A stretch of DNA of 64,000 nucleotides, from contig NC_060237.1 of the NCBI RefSeq assembly GCF_021155775.2, forward strand, positions 20,482,970 through 20,546,969, written 5' to 3'. Below, one piece after another: positions 50,851 through 62,572 of this stretch (its first letter is position 1; every line of letters starts with the position of its first letter). The notes under the pieces were generated by a model that was not told the origin of the DNA, ran no database searches, and saw only the letters and a program-made list of their open reading frames with translations. Source of the DNA: Neodiprion pinetum (lineage: Eukaryota; Arthropoda; Insecta; Hymenoptera; Diprionidae). Position numbers and translations under genes: made by a program.

Positions 50851-51316
50851 AAGTCCATGTGTTAAATAGGGTTGTATCAATGTTTTAGACTGTTTTTCAA
50901 ATTTTTTTTTGACAGTACAATTGCAATTTCATGGTATTGAACTTGATAAGTACGTTCGCAGACAACTTTGCATCTTTATTACAAAGTAATAAGAAATTTT
51001 CCAGTAGGACGTCTGCACTAATACATCGAATTTATTGAGTAATGTAGTTACTACTTTTAGTTTATATGTATGAGGACAGTGTTCAGAATTGATACAGAAT
51101 TATACCCATGGTACAATTAATTGTGATTAAATTCACGAAATGCAGGTAATTTAATTTGCCGATTATATGCAGTCTTTATTGTAAATAGACATCAGTGGTA
51201 GAAAATATACATAAAATTGGTCACACCTGTGAAGCGTCGAAAATTTATTTATTGCAAGGACTAAATTTTTACAGTGATAATTATGATACCATCTAATAAT
51301 CAATTGTTTGTTTTAT
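50851..51316. other. Convergent 3' region, RPUSD-like gene and MRPL34
   Basis: AT-rich, without a gene. TTTATT at 51244-51249 gives AATAAA on the minus strand about 70 bp past the MRPL34 stop, a good poly(A) signal position. Confidence 0.5.
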
Positions 51317-51773
51317 TCAGTGACTAAGGACATGTCTCCCTTTAAGTATCCTTCGCATTAAAATTCTCCGCCCATTTGGTGTAGACATTCTTGTATTCCA
51401 GCCATGTCTTACAATTCGAATAGTTTCTCTAGCCTTTGGGAAGTGCCAGCGGATCTTGTTCCTAACAGGAATTAAGGCCCAGGTTCCTCCTGCCGTAGCA
51501 TTGACACTCGATACACATAATCCGTTTGTAATCCCTTTCAAAGATGTCGAATGGAGTTGTTTTCCAATGAATGAAGGAGCAATTTGCCTGAGATGTATAA
51601 GATATGCTGTTAATACACACTATGTAATGTCTTACATCGTGATTCTACGCTATAAGTGCAGTCATTTACTAACCTAAAAAAAATAGGTTTTATTTAGTTT
51701 CACAAAGAGTAACATAAACCCACACTGCTCACCTGGTGGCATTGAAGAGCGTTGATACCAATGTTCCGAACAT
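51317..51773 (-). CDS. MRPL34: Mitochondrial large ribosomal subunit protein bL34m
   Basis: Two minus-strand exons, 51773-51733 and 51587-51317, join in phase 2 to give 103 aa. The first about 60 residues are rich in Ser, Thr, Arg and Lys with almost no acids (MFGTLVSTLFNATRQIAPSF at the start), as expected for a mitochondrial presequence. The C-terminal 30 residues contain RHGWNTRMSTP, NGRRILMRRILKGR and end in LSH. This matches the bL34 signature (HG followed by RxSTxxGRxxLxRRxxKGRxxLS) and the animal bL34m ending. bL34 binds 23S/16S rRNA in the mitoribosome. The gene is short and easily missed because the first coding exon has only 41 bases. It is head to head with ELP1. Confidence 0.93.
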
Positions 51774-52299
51774 TTGTTACGGCTATCACACAACACTGAA
51801 ACAGAATCGAAATGTTACTTAATTTTCAAGCTGTATCAGCTGGCTTGCGGTAAGGTTTCTTTAGGCTGGATTATCACGGGCCTCAAATTAAGGCGACGAA
51901 AACTTGACACGGCAGCGCCATGCCGTCAGCGCCAAAAAGACGCTCGACGCAACGGCAAAATTATGTAATATGCCGGCAACTGTTTCGCGAATCGCAGCAG
52001 ACAGCAGCTGTGAACAGCAGTACCATGAAATTACCAATGCTAACGGCGTATGCATTTAACCTCGTTGTTTCATTTTGTAACGTGTTCTCAAACACGTGTT
52101 GTGGGTTTTAAAATGATTTGGGGGCTCTCATAGTGCGTGAAACAAAGGAAGAAATATTGGTATTTGTTAGTTATTTTTCAGTGATAAAAGATTAGTAGAA
52201 AAGGATAATTAGAGAGGAAACGAAGAAGGAGATTGTTTTGAAACCTAACCTTACATTCGTACACACTTAATCCCATACTCTTTGACTTAAACGAACGAA
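51774..52299. promoter_or_regulatory. Probable bidirectional promoter, MRPL34 and ELP1
   Basis: There are 526 bp between the two start codons, including a GC-richer patch around 51890-51960 with several CpG. No TATA box is seen. The layout is typical of housekeeping gene pairs. Both products support translation (mitoribosome and tRNA modification). Confidence 0.45.
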
Positions 52300-55200
52300 A
52301 TGAAGAACTTGAGAGTGTTGCAACAAAGTTACATAGAACTCAAAAATTTGGAAGCTAGTCTCGATTCCGAAGTCCTAACATCATTAACAGCAGAGAGTCT
52401 TTGCTGTCTCGATAACGACGGTGGTGGTTTTTATGTGTACAAAAACAACAACGTTTACCATATCGCCACTGGCATATTCGAATATTTTCACGTTGGAAAT
52501 GAAAATGTTGTCGATTCAAAGCTCGTGGGCTTCGCTTTTTGTGACAGTACGCGACAGATTTATCTGGCCTATTCTTGTGGAAGACTTTTCACCATCGAGA
52601 TCGATCTCCCAGATCCACAGGCGGAATTTTCTGCGCAAATCAACGAAGGCTTGTGTGCCATAAAATTAAGCCCTGATCACGAAATTATCACACTTGTCAC
52701 AGCAAATGATACCGTTATTGTAATGACATCTGGCTTTCATGTAATTACTGAGGTAAGCCACATTTCTTTTTATATTTCTAGCGGTAGCTCAAACTTTTCT
52801 ACATCAGTTCTCATTTTTTCAGTTTGACTTAAATTCGACCACATTTGGAGAGAAACAATTCGTGACCGTCGGGTGGGGCAAAAAAGAGACTCAGTTTCAT
52901 GGTTCGGAAGGAAAATCTGCTGCCAAAGCTAAGCCATCATCCATAGAAAAGTCCGACTCAGACGATGGACCACCTCGAGTTTCTTGGCGAGGAGACAGCA
53001 TGCTCTTTGCCGTTAGTTTTCTTACAAAGGAAACAAACATTCGATTATTCAAAGTGTTTAGCAGGGAAGGAGTCCTCCAATATACAAGCGAGCCTAGCTC
53101 AGGACTAGAAGAAAATTTAGCGTGGAAACCATCTGGAAATTTGATCGCAATCACACAGAGGTTTCCTAACAAGCACGTTGTATCATTCTTTGAAAAAAAT
53201 GGTCTGAAACACAGAGAGTTCACTTTACCATTTGAGCCCAAAGAAATTATGGTTAGGATTTAAGAATAGAAAATTTTTCAACGTACACATTGTAAATATA
53301 AATTCAATTAATGCAATGCTAAACCTTATACTTTCTAGGTAAAGGATTTGCAATGGTCCACGGATTCAGATATCCTAGCAATTTGGTGCCTAAATATAAA
53401 TGACGGTAGTACGCGCGTTCAGTTGTGGACTGAAAACAATTACCACTGGTACTTGAAGCAGACTATATTGTTCTCGAAGAATAATCCACTCTTGCATATA
53501 TCTTGGAGTACAGTATCTGGATGTGAAAAAAAATTGCTCATTTTAACAAAGCTAAAATATTTAGTCTACACTTTTTGTTGGACTGTTAGCCACAGTCGAG
53601 GCACAAACCAAACTGATAAAGCCCTTGTCGGAGTTATCGATGGCGATCGAGCACTTCTGACAGGTTTTAGAGACGCTGTTGTGCCGCCACCTATGGCTCA
53701 CCAGGCTCTACAAATTGACGAGCCCATTAACGAAGTTGTTTTTGCACCTGAAATTCAAAATAAGGATATCTGGATGAACTCAAATGTTTTATTCACACTG
53801 TTAGATAATAATCAGTTGGCATTTTATAAACAGGTCAGTTTCCAACATAATTTTATCATAGCCTAAATGAACGAAATAGATCTTCGACCTTGTAATTTAT
53901 TGTACTATTCGGCTTAGGTACCAAACCTTGTGGAATATGGCCATATCAAAACTTACAAAATCGAATGGGAAATACCTAATCCGATTCCAGAATCAGTGCC
54001 ATATTCTATGCATCACTATTTGTGGTATAAAGAAGATACAATTTTGTGCACGGCACCACTAGGGCTCAATTCTGTACTCTGCATTATTGATATAGATGGT
54101 ATCAATCCTGAAAAGAATGGTCGTCTTGTTGTGCGGTGTGTATTCGATCGAATAACATGTTTGAACAGAAATTGAAGATCAGTTTGACCCACTTCTATAA
54201 TCCTTGTTTTATATTTATTTACAGAGACGTCCACACAGTTACAGGTGCTATTCAACACATTGTTTCCAGTCCTGATCCAGACCTAGTTTACATTGTTGCC
54301 GAGGGTTCTATATTAACATACAGCAGAGGCAAAGGCGTTAACCCAACAGGGATAACTCTTAATGAATCTTGCCACCAAGTGGAGGTGATCCAAGTTGATG
54401 ACAAACATATTGTTTTATGCCTCAGCGAGAAGTACTGTTTATTTGTTGATGGCAAAGAAATTGCTAACAATATAACCAGCTTCTTTGTGCATACGGAATT
54501 TTTGTTATTAACCACACTCCAACATGTTTTGGTAAGCATTGCGCTGGATGGCAATGGATTCCAGAAGTTATTAACACATGATCTGACTGTTGAACCAAGA
54601 GAAGGTACAGATAACGAAAAAATGGTCTCAGGTGCGTTATTGCGTTATTTTGTAATCATATTGATTCGTTTCATTTTAATCACATTCATTGATAATAGAA
54701 AATAAATGCCAGACAGTGTAATCGAATACATTACATGATGTCACTATAGGTTTGAGTCTGAGGCGTGTAGAACGAGGATCAAAATTGATAATGGCTGTAC
54801 CAAAAGATACCAGAACTATATTGCAAATGCCTCGTGGAAATTTAGAGTGTATTCAACCCAGAGCTCTATCTCTATACGTTATTGGTACATATTTGAATGA
54901 GTTGAATTACCATGCTGCTTTTGATTTGATCCGGAAACAGAGGATTAATTTGAATTTGATATTTGATCATGATCCAGATTTGTTTATTGCAAATGCTGAA
55001 AAGTTTATTGAGGATATAAAAAATCCAAACTGGTTGAGCCTGTTTCTATCAGAATTGCAAGAAGAAGATGTTACCTCTACAATGTACTCGAGTTGTTACT
55101 CCCGCAAAGCAAAACAGAACCACATATTGAATCAAGTACCTAGTTCTACAGATAAGCTGATAATTTCTTCTGGCAAATGTGAAGAAAATTCGCCAAGTAA

Positions 55201-57598
55201 AAATAAGGTCGAACACGTTTGTGAACTTCTGAGAAATCATATGGAGGCAAGACTTGATGCAGACAGATTGCTGCTACCGATTCTTACTAGCTTGGTAAAA
55301 AAACACGAGGTCAAAGATTTGGAAGCAGCTCTGGTGAAAGTGAAGGCGATTAAAAAGTTGGAAAGTCAATCTGAAGCGAAGCTGCACAGTTCATCGGAAG
55401 AAGCGTTGAAATATTTGCTGTACTTAGTTGACGTTAACACATTGTTTGATATTGCCCTTGGAATGTATGATTTCGACTTGGTGATGCTCGTCGCAGCAAA
55501 ATCTCAAAAAGACCCTAAGGAATACGTCCCGTTTCTAAATGATTTACGACAATTGGATGACGATTACATGCGGTTTTCTATCGACGTACACCTGAAACGT
55601 TATGAAAGTGCTTTGAATAATATCGCAAAGTGTAAAGATCGTTTTGATGAATGTAAAATTTTGATTAAAACGCAAAATTTACATTCCAAAGCATTGAAAT
55701 TGTTTAAATCAAACAGCAAAGAGTACAAAGAAATCGCTGAAATTTACGGAGAATATCTCATCGCGTCGAGAAAATTTCAAGAAGCAGCTATTATGTTTAC
55801 TCGGAGTAATAATCTCGTTAAAGCTTTGAATGCTTTTAAGTTGGCTGGGGATTGGCGTGAAGCTATCGTCATTGCACAGGAAATGGAGTTGAGGTGACAA
55901 TAACTTCTCACACATTCAAATATAATTATCTAAATAGTTGACTCTTAGGATGTGATTGCATAAATTTTTAATCACACATCTTATCTGGCACAATCTATCT
56001 GGAGATTTAATACACCAGTTTCTTTAGTGTTACAGATTTGCAGTGTTTATATCAGGATTTAGTAAGGCAGTTGAAAGACACCAGAAAATATGCTGATGCT
56101 GCCATTATTTTAATGCACTATTTGCACGAACCCGAAGACACTGTTGCTACTTTGTGCGAAGGCAAGCTGTGGCACGAAGCATTGAGGATCGCTTATCAAG
56201 TAGAGCGCCTGGATATAATTGGTAAGGACATAATAACAACTTTATAGCTATGCCTAATATGGTTGTTCAGTGACGACACTATACAATAAAAAACTATACT
56301 TTATTGTTTCAAGTAAACTTTTAATTTGCATTTATGCACCCAATTATCTAATGATACTGTAAATCTTTTGTAGAAACTCACATAAAGCCTGGTGTTCAAG
56401 AGCATGCTGACTACATGATTTCAAAAATTATTAAAAATCAAACAGATTTTATCAAGTTCAGAGAGCGATTGAGCATTGTTAGAGCCGAGAAGTCTCTGAA
56501 AGAATTGCAACTAAGAGATGTTGGTGATGGAGATCACGAGTTCAACCCTGTGATGGGAGACTCTGATTTGTTTAGTGACACAAGTAGCATTGCTGGATCA
56601 ATGACAAGCCGTGGGTCTCAGTCTTCTAGACTATCTGGGTAAGTATTGAAATTTTTAAGCGAATTGTTTAATTGGAATAATTAGCGTGGTTACAAGTATT
56701 TCAAAACGTATTTATTGTATAAAATTAAGATATGTTGTTTAATATGATTGATGTATTGTTCTTCCACTTCTATACACAGAAAAAGTTATCGATCTAGTAA
56801 AAACAGGAGAAAACATGAACGAAAACTTCACAGTTTGCGTGAAGGCAGTATATACGAAGATTTAGCTCTAATAAGTGCATTGCATGGAATCGTAACAACA
56901 ACTTACGCAGACAGAGGTAATTCACTGTCATATCACCTTCAAATATATCATGCAATCGTTTGAAAACAAATAAATGCTTCAATCCATTACATTCGATTTC
57001 TTTCAGCGGAGATTAACTCACTCATGAGGATATTGCTGCGATTCTATAACGATGGTTGTGCAGAAAAGTTGCAAAATTCGATGGAAGAATTATTGAATCA
57101 AATTGAAAGAGGAAAACTGGAAATCTGGTCTGATTACCTGCATAATGGTTCTACAGATTCTGTAAGTGGCTCGATCATTTTCCTCCAGAAAATTACTTAT
57201 TTACATTTTTCAAAAGTGCTGTTGCCTTGCACCTGGTATTTCTTTTTTTATCACGATCAAGTTTTCAAAATTATCAATTGAAGGATTATTTTTTGGCCAT
57301 CTTCTAACGTTACTCTTCTTAATTCACAGGCACTGGGTACAAATTTCGAAAGTTCTCAACCTGGACAAGGAGACGTACCTGAGCCGTCTTTGGGTAAGGA
57401 TAATAAATCGTTGACACAATAATGATAATTGATTGAAATTGTGACGTCTCTTTGAGTAATTTTTGGCTGAAGATAACATGCTTAGTGGAGATTTCAACTG
57501 TTTCAGAACCGCATTTGCGGTATCCACCTGTAGCAAATCCCAGTATCTGGCAACTCGAAGTGATATCATCAAAGCCAAAGTCAATATCAAACACTTAA
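52300..57598 (+). CDS. ELP1: Elongator complex protein 1 (IKAP)
   Basis: Twelve exons join in frame: 52300-52752, 52823-53251, 53339-53833, 53918-54135, 54225-54631, 54750-55893, 56028-56221, 56374-56638, 56780-56916, 57007-57161, 57330-57393 and 57507-57598 (1350 aa; human ELP1 is 1332). The N-terminal half is a WD40 double propeller (for example PPRVSWRGDSMLFAVSF, ENLAWKPSGNLIAITQR, DLQWSTDSDILAIW). The C-terminal half is an alpha-solenoid (NALNAFKLAGDWREA, YADAAIILMHYL, LCEGKLWHEALRIAYQV). The basic patch SSKNRRKHERKLHSLREGS near residue 1206 and the following EDLALISAL match the tRNA-binding segment and dimerisation region of ELP1. It scaffolds Elongator, which makes the cm5U-type wobble uridine modification of cytosolic tRNAs. 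The exon 2 donor is GTTAGG, less usual. The exon 7 acceptor is TTTAG at 56027, because the nearby TTACAG would break the frame. Confidence 0.97.
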
Positions 57599-57833
57599 AA
57601 AAAAAATGGTTCTCTTAAAAAAATGGGAGTTTGAGTATTACTAAACGAACTACTGAACGTGTAAATCGCTGATTTTTTATTGAGTCAGTAATTGATTTTA
57701 AGTGATCATGGATCGAAGTGATTAAGTTTTGCTGACCCAGCAAAGAAGAAGTCGAATAATTTATTAAAGATGATATTAAGTTTTCTTTTCCGACATAAAG
57801 ACAGTGGTATGATTAAATTTATAAAATTTCTGG

Positions 57834-57839
57834 AATAAA
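57834..57839 (+). terminator. Likely ELP1 poly(A) signal
   Basis: AATAAA lies 235 bp after the ELP1 stop codon in an AT-rich region, the first canonical hexamer past the stop on this strand that I noticed. Confidence 0.5.
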
Positions 57840-57953
57840 TAACCATACAATACCACAAATCGAAGCTTGGATTGATATATGATAATAATTGTGTTCAACG
57901 GTGCTCGTAGAACGGTAATTATAATATTGCTATATCACTTCATATTTCGATAG

Positions 57954-57959
57954 TTTATT
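57954..57959 (-). terminator. Likely poly(A) signal of the VPV/YGHG protein gene
   Basis: TTTATT on the + strand reads AATAAA on the minus strand, 112 bp past the stop codon of the minus-strand gene ending at 58071. Confidence 0.5.
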
Positions 57960-58070
57960 TATGTTTAAAAAAATCATATAATACAAAGGCACGTTTCTGA
58001 ATCCACTGGCAATACTAACTCACCAGATAACTATGGAACATGCAAATAACAAAGTCGTAATTATCATTTC

Positions 58071-60238
58071 TCAATCCTGTTCTTCGCTTCGCTTGCCCTT
58101 GTGGTTTTTAATGTGCCCGTGTCCGTAGTGATCGTGGCCATAGTGTTCGATTCCATGACTATGACCGTAGTGATCATGACCATGTCCGTAGTGGTCGTGG
58201 CCATGTCCGTAGTGATGGGGCCCGTGACCATATCCATATCCGTGACCATGTCCGTGTCCGTGTCCGTACCCGTATCCGTGATCAAAACCGTAGGGAGACG
58301 GTGGGAAAAAATTACCATGAAATTCACCGTGCGACGAGTGAGGGAAATGAGAATGAACCGGGAAAGGTACGGGAACTGGAACGACCTGCGGATCAAGGTA
58401 AATAATAGTTAGACTTTAGCTCGAAATGCGTTATTTCGATTCTGTGATACCGAAATGATACTTTAGGTGAAAGTGTTCGGCGTCAGTGGTCTAAATTAAT
58501 TTTATGCCCGGGTGAAGATTATATACATAAAAATATTTGCGAACCGCTAAACAAAGTCAACATGGCCGCCGTCGGTACGCTTGCAATTTTTTTTGGAGTT
58601 TACCGTTGTTTTCAATAATCACTAGTTATCGAGCGCTCTTTTACGAGAAACAAAATTACGGCAAGACTAGTCTGGCCGTAATCACATCTTTCTTGAAAGC
58701 CTACGAGCTGTGAATTTAAACCGTGAAACTAACGTGCTATACACACGTCATATACACTTCACCCACTAACGAACGACGCACATACATTTAGGCGTCCAAA
58801 ATTCTTAAATTTTCATTAATTAAGTTCGCTCGGGTACAAGTGACGATCTTACCTGGGGAACGGGAACCGGAACAGCGACCGGTTTGTGTATAATTTTTTC
58901 TACCGGAACCGGAACTTCGACTGGTACATGGTAGGGTTTGTCTACGTAAACCGGGACCTTTTCCCGGACGTAAACCGGCTGCGGGACCGGAACAGGCTTT
59001 TCTAGTATCACATGTTTCGTTATGTAGACTGGATACGTTTTGAGGATCGGCTTTGTGTGAACATTCAAAAGCGGCACGTGCGGTTTGTAGATATGTAGAT
59101 GATTGTGGTTCCACCTAATTAGTACCGAAGTAATGATCAGTTATGGTTGTAGCTCACTGTTATGCAACGGGACTAATTGGGAAAGGAATAATTATAGTCA
59201 GAATAAAGAAACTCATCGACGGTTCTAATCTCGTGTAAGTACAATCATTGTCCGACTAATAATCTGGTTTAAGGGATCGATTCTGCCCGTTTCCATTTGT
59301 TTGTATTCAGTTTGTGTCTAGAAAAAAAAAACCTGGCTCGCAATGAGTTAGAATGTTGTACGCAAATCACATCAATCATTCTCTGATTTACCGTACACCA
59401 ATTAGTTACTCGTCAATTTATTTGGTCAATTTATTATTTGGGATCGGCTTATACGTTGAACTCATATATCGCGAATATCTTCAATTCTCGAAAGTAAAAT
59501 ATGCTCTGCTTTGAGATTGAACTTTGCGAAACTGAAATCCGTCGTTTTCAAGTAGGAGCACATCCGCCACCGATATGTTCATTTCCAAAAAGTGTTAATT
59601 TCATCGAAGGAGCTGTGCGTTCTACAATTGAATGCGAATCATAAAATTTAAGCCGTTGTGGCCAGATTTTGAGTCGACAAGTTTGAGCGTGAAAAAATGA
59701 GGGAAAAATGGTAATACCGAAATTCGTTTCATACCCTTCGAAGTGTTGCTTGTGGTAGTCAAACCCGATCGACGGTACTTTTATCGGCTTCCATGGAGTT
59801 TCACCTGCTGTCCAAGGTTGACCGTGCCCGTAAGAATATGGGTTTCCTATTCCGACCCAACCATCGTTGAGGATTCCTCTTTTCCGTTGCTTCTGTTCTT
59901 CCGGATCCGCTGTTAGGGCGAAGCCATACAGAAGGACGTTCAGTACCTGAAACAGGCCGGTGGTAACTTAATCCACAATTCATTGATTGACACGGATTTT
60001 TACATATCGATACGGGTTTAATCAAAGTGAATCTGACGCTTAATTGTTGTAACTTTCGGTTCCCGTTAACAATTCCCATTTACGTATCCTTTTATTATTT
60101 CATTATTGTAAATTTTTGATTTTTTTTTTTTTTTATGTCTGCAGTCAAGAAGTCGACCAAAGTCTTACAGATCAAAAATGATCGAGATCAAGCCGATCGT
60201 GACATCGTCGACTGAATCCTTACCAAGACCTTCAGCAT
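58071..60238 (-). CDS. Secreted Val-Pro and His-Gly-Tyr repeat protein, cuticle/matrix-like
   Basis: Four minus-strand exons join in frame: 60238-60224, 59946-59735, 59114-58853 and 58385-58071 (267 aa). The first coding exon has only five codons (MLKVL), and the next completes a signal peptide (VLNVLLYGFALTA). QKQRKRG follows, a possible dibasic/furin-type processing site, then a Gly/Trp/Tyr/Pro-rich part. Exon 3 is dominated by valine-proline pairs (EKPVPVPQPVYVREKVPVYV, then PVEVPVPVEK). Exon 4 contains repeated YGHGHDH/YGYGHGH units and ends GKRSEEQD. Such low-complexity secreted proteins occur in insect cuticle, chorion and similar extracellular layers. The histidine-rich tail could bind metal or tune sclerotisation, which is inference only. 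I know no precise family. It is transcribed away from the related gene starting at 62573. Confidence 0.82.
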
Positions 60239-60293
60239 TGTATACGACGCTCGGCGGTCTAGTTCGGTTTGTGCAAGCTGGAGACATTGGTAG

Positions 60294-60301
60294 CTTTTAT
60301 A
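60294..60301 (-). promoter_or_regulatory. TATA box of the VPV/YGHG protein gene
   Basis: TATAAAAG on the minus strand lies 56 bp upstream of the ATG at 60238, placing a start site near 60270 and a 5' UTR of about 30 bases. A strong TATA box fits a tissue-specific, highly expressed structural protein gene. Confidence 0.65.
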
Positions 60302-62476
60302 TTTGCCAAGGAGTGGTCCATTTCCTACAGAGATCCCAATTGACCGGTTAAGACATGCGGTATACGTATTCTCCAACAGCGTTTTACGGACATCCTGCAT
60401 TTCCGTAATGGATATCCACTTCATGGCCGGGTATCGAATGGTGGGATAAATCTCCGATCTAGTTTTGCAAGCTATACTAGATAATGAATCGATCTACTGC
60501 TTTCCTTCCCAATGTTACTCACAGTTACATTGCGAGTCGATACTAAGTGACCTCGCGTCAAGTTCATCTCTAGCTTTCATTCGGGGTTTGAATAGTTAAT
60601 TTACCCAATAACGTGTGTTTTCTTAACACGTGTTGGCTACACCGTGAATGATTTATCAAAGGTGCGTTTGACAGTTAACGTTTTAATATTTATGGATGGT
60701 TTTACTGATGCGGAAAGGTTGGATTCGTTATTCGTCGATTATGGAATAAAAGCATGGATTTTTGAAGCAATTGCTCTCATCATTTCGTGTCAATGTTCTC
60801 AAATTAATTTTAGAATGATTGGGCCCCGCAGTAAAACAAATAAACAATCACATTCAAAAATTAGTGAGACTAAAACAATCATGCGAAAAATTCCAACACT
60901 ATTATTTGCGCCAATCATATATGGTGAACAAAAAAAAAAAAAGAATGACTATGCAATAAAAATGAATCCGAACCAAATTGACCAATAACACTATTGGCTA
61001 AGACAACGACAAACAAAGAAAAGGTTTCTTAATTAATTATTTTTTAATCCGATTCGAATTTTTTTCTTTTTCATATTAATCCTGAACGGTTGATTATTGA
61101 GCATCAAAAAGTGATTTTCGGTTAGGCTTACCTGTAAATCAGCTCATAAAATTACATATGGACTGCCAAGTTAAACTTTGTCATTATTATCTCGGACTAA
61201 CGATTAATCCATCCTATAATGAAAGATTCCCATTTTACCTGTCAACCAAATCACATCTGACGAAATTAACGCTACGTTTGTTTTATTGTCGATCGATAAA
61301 ATTAGATACATCTTCCACTGCCTTTCGAAGCTTATGTACAGAAATATCTACGAAGTGAATAACGAGCCTAAGTGACGTGACTGACTAATTCCGCCTGTTA
61401 ATTATACGATCATGGAGGTATTTCATCGCCCACTAACCTACTTCCGGGTTTATTATGCGACGTGGTGTCTTTCACATCCGGTGAAACTGTACAATAATTT
61501 ATCATTCATTCGTTAAAATGATAACGTAGTTCCACATCCGTTATCGGTTTTCTGCAGCATCAATTTTCTCGGTATATTGCAAGTAAGTTCCCTCAGGGGT
61601 TCGCAGGAAATTAAAAGAAAACAACAATTCCGTCCGGCGCGTGTTTGTTCCAAGTACTCCTTCGATACATACCATGCAAAGCCCTTCGCCATTGATGTAA
61701 GCAAACATAATATGCGCATCGTTTTCTTCACCCTCAATGTTCCAAAATAAAATATGAAGCTTGATCAAAGAAACCTGCTGCGTTTGGAATAAAGAGCGCT
61801 GGTCTCAGGCAGCAAACTTGATGACTGCTTCGTTAAGTGGGTGCGAATGTATACGACAAACCTGAACGTAGGTACCTTCCGCGTAGGGAAATACAGGAAC
61901 TTTCCTTGCTTTCGTTTTCTAATTCCAAACCCCGTCAAGTTGATCGACGGGTCTGCGTCAAAGGCGAGTGCAACTAGTGCGTTTCATTTTTGCAATATCA
62001 CTTGCGACTTCCGTGCTTGAATTCTTTATATGATTTCCGGAAAAAATTCGTTTTTTTTTTACAGTCGGTGCAACTTTCGTTAAATATACTTATGACGTGA
62101 AAAAATGAACCATCCTGTAGTCAGACGGTCATAATGACGAATAAAATTAATAAAGCGCATCGATTTTTAATCAATCAACCTCTTTAATTGTCTTTCTTGC
62201 AAAAGTGTGAGAAACTGTACAGGAAAATCGAGAGTATTTGTTCGCATTCTTAACGAGTTGCAGTCGCTGTCGTAACTCGCATTGCAATTCGTAAGTGCAT
62301 CGTGCATTATGATATGTATAGTACATGCGATTAGAAGTTGCGCCGCGTGGGCGGTTCACCGTAACGGAAAAGAAACGCACTTTTGGCCGACACCCAGGAT
62401 TAGAAATAGCGAAAGTTAATCAAATCGAATCGAATTGATTTGGTCGTCGGTGTCTTCCGGACAATTTTCACCGCCG
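60302..62476. other. Divergent intergenic region between the two secreted-protein genes
   Basis: About 2.2 kb without a supported gene; it presumably carries the regulatory elements of both neighbours. A 75-codon minus-strand frame near 61541-61768 has fairly protein-like composition but no start context, introns or family resemblance I can defend. Confidence 0.5.
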
Positions 62477-62484
62477 TATAAATA
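62477..62484 (+). promoter_or_regulatory. TATA box of the Pro-rich secreted protein gene
   Basis: TATAAATA lies 89 bp before the ATG at 62573. A TCATCACA initiator-like sequence begins near 62506, about 30 bases downstream, the normal spacing. Confidence 0.7.
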
Positions 62485-62572
62485 CACCGGGGACAACAAT
62501 GACTCTCATCACATTTCACGGTTGTTTCTCGTACCGCGAACGCTGTGGTGGTGTGGCTTGTTTCAAGAAAAT

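Noticed and set aside
61541..61768. 75-codon minus-strand frame between the secreted-protein genes
   Set aside because: It has a somewhat protein-like composition but is isolated, without supporting splice sites, signal peptide or family match.
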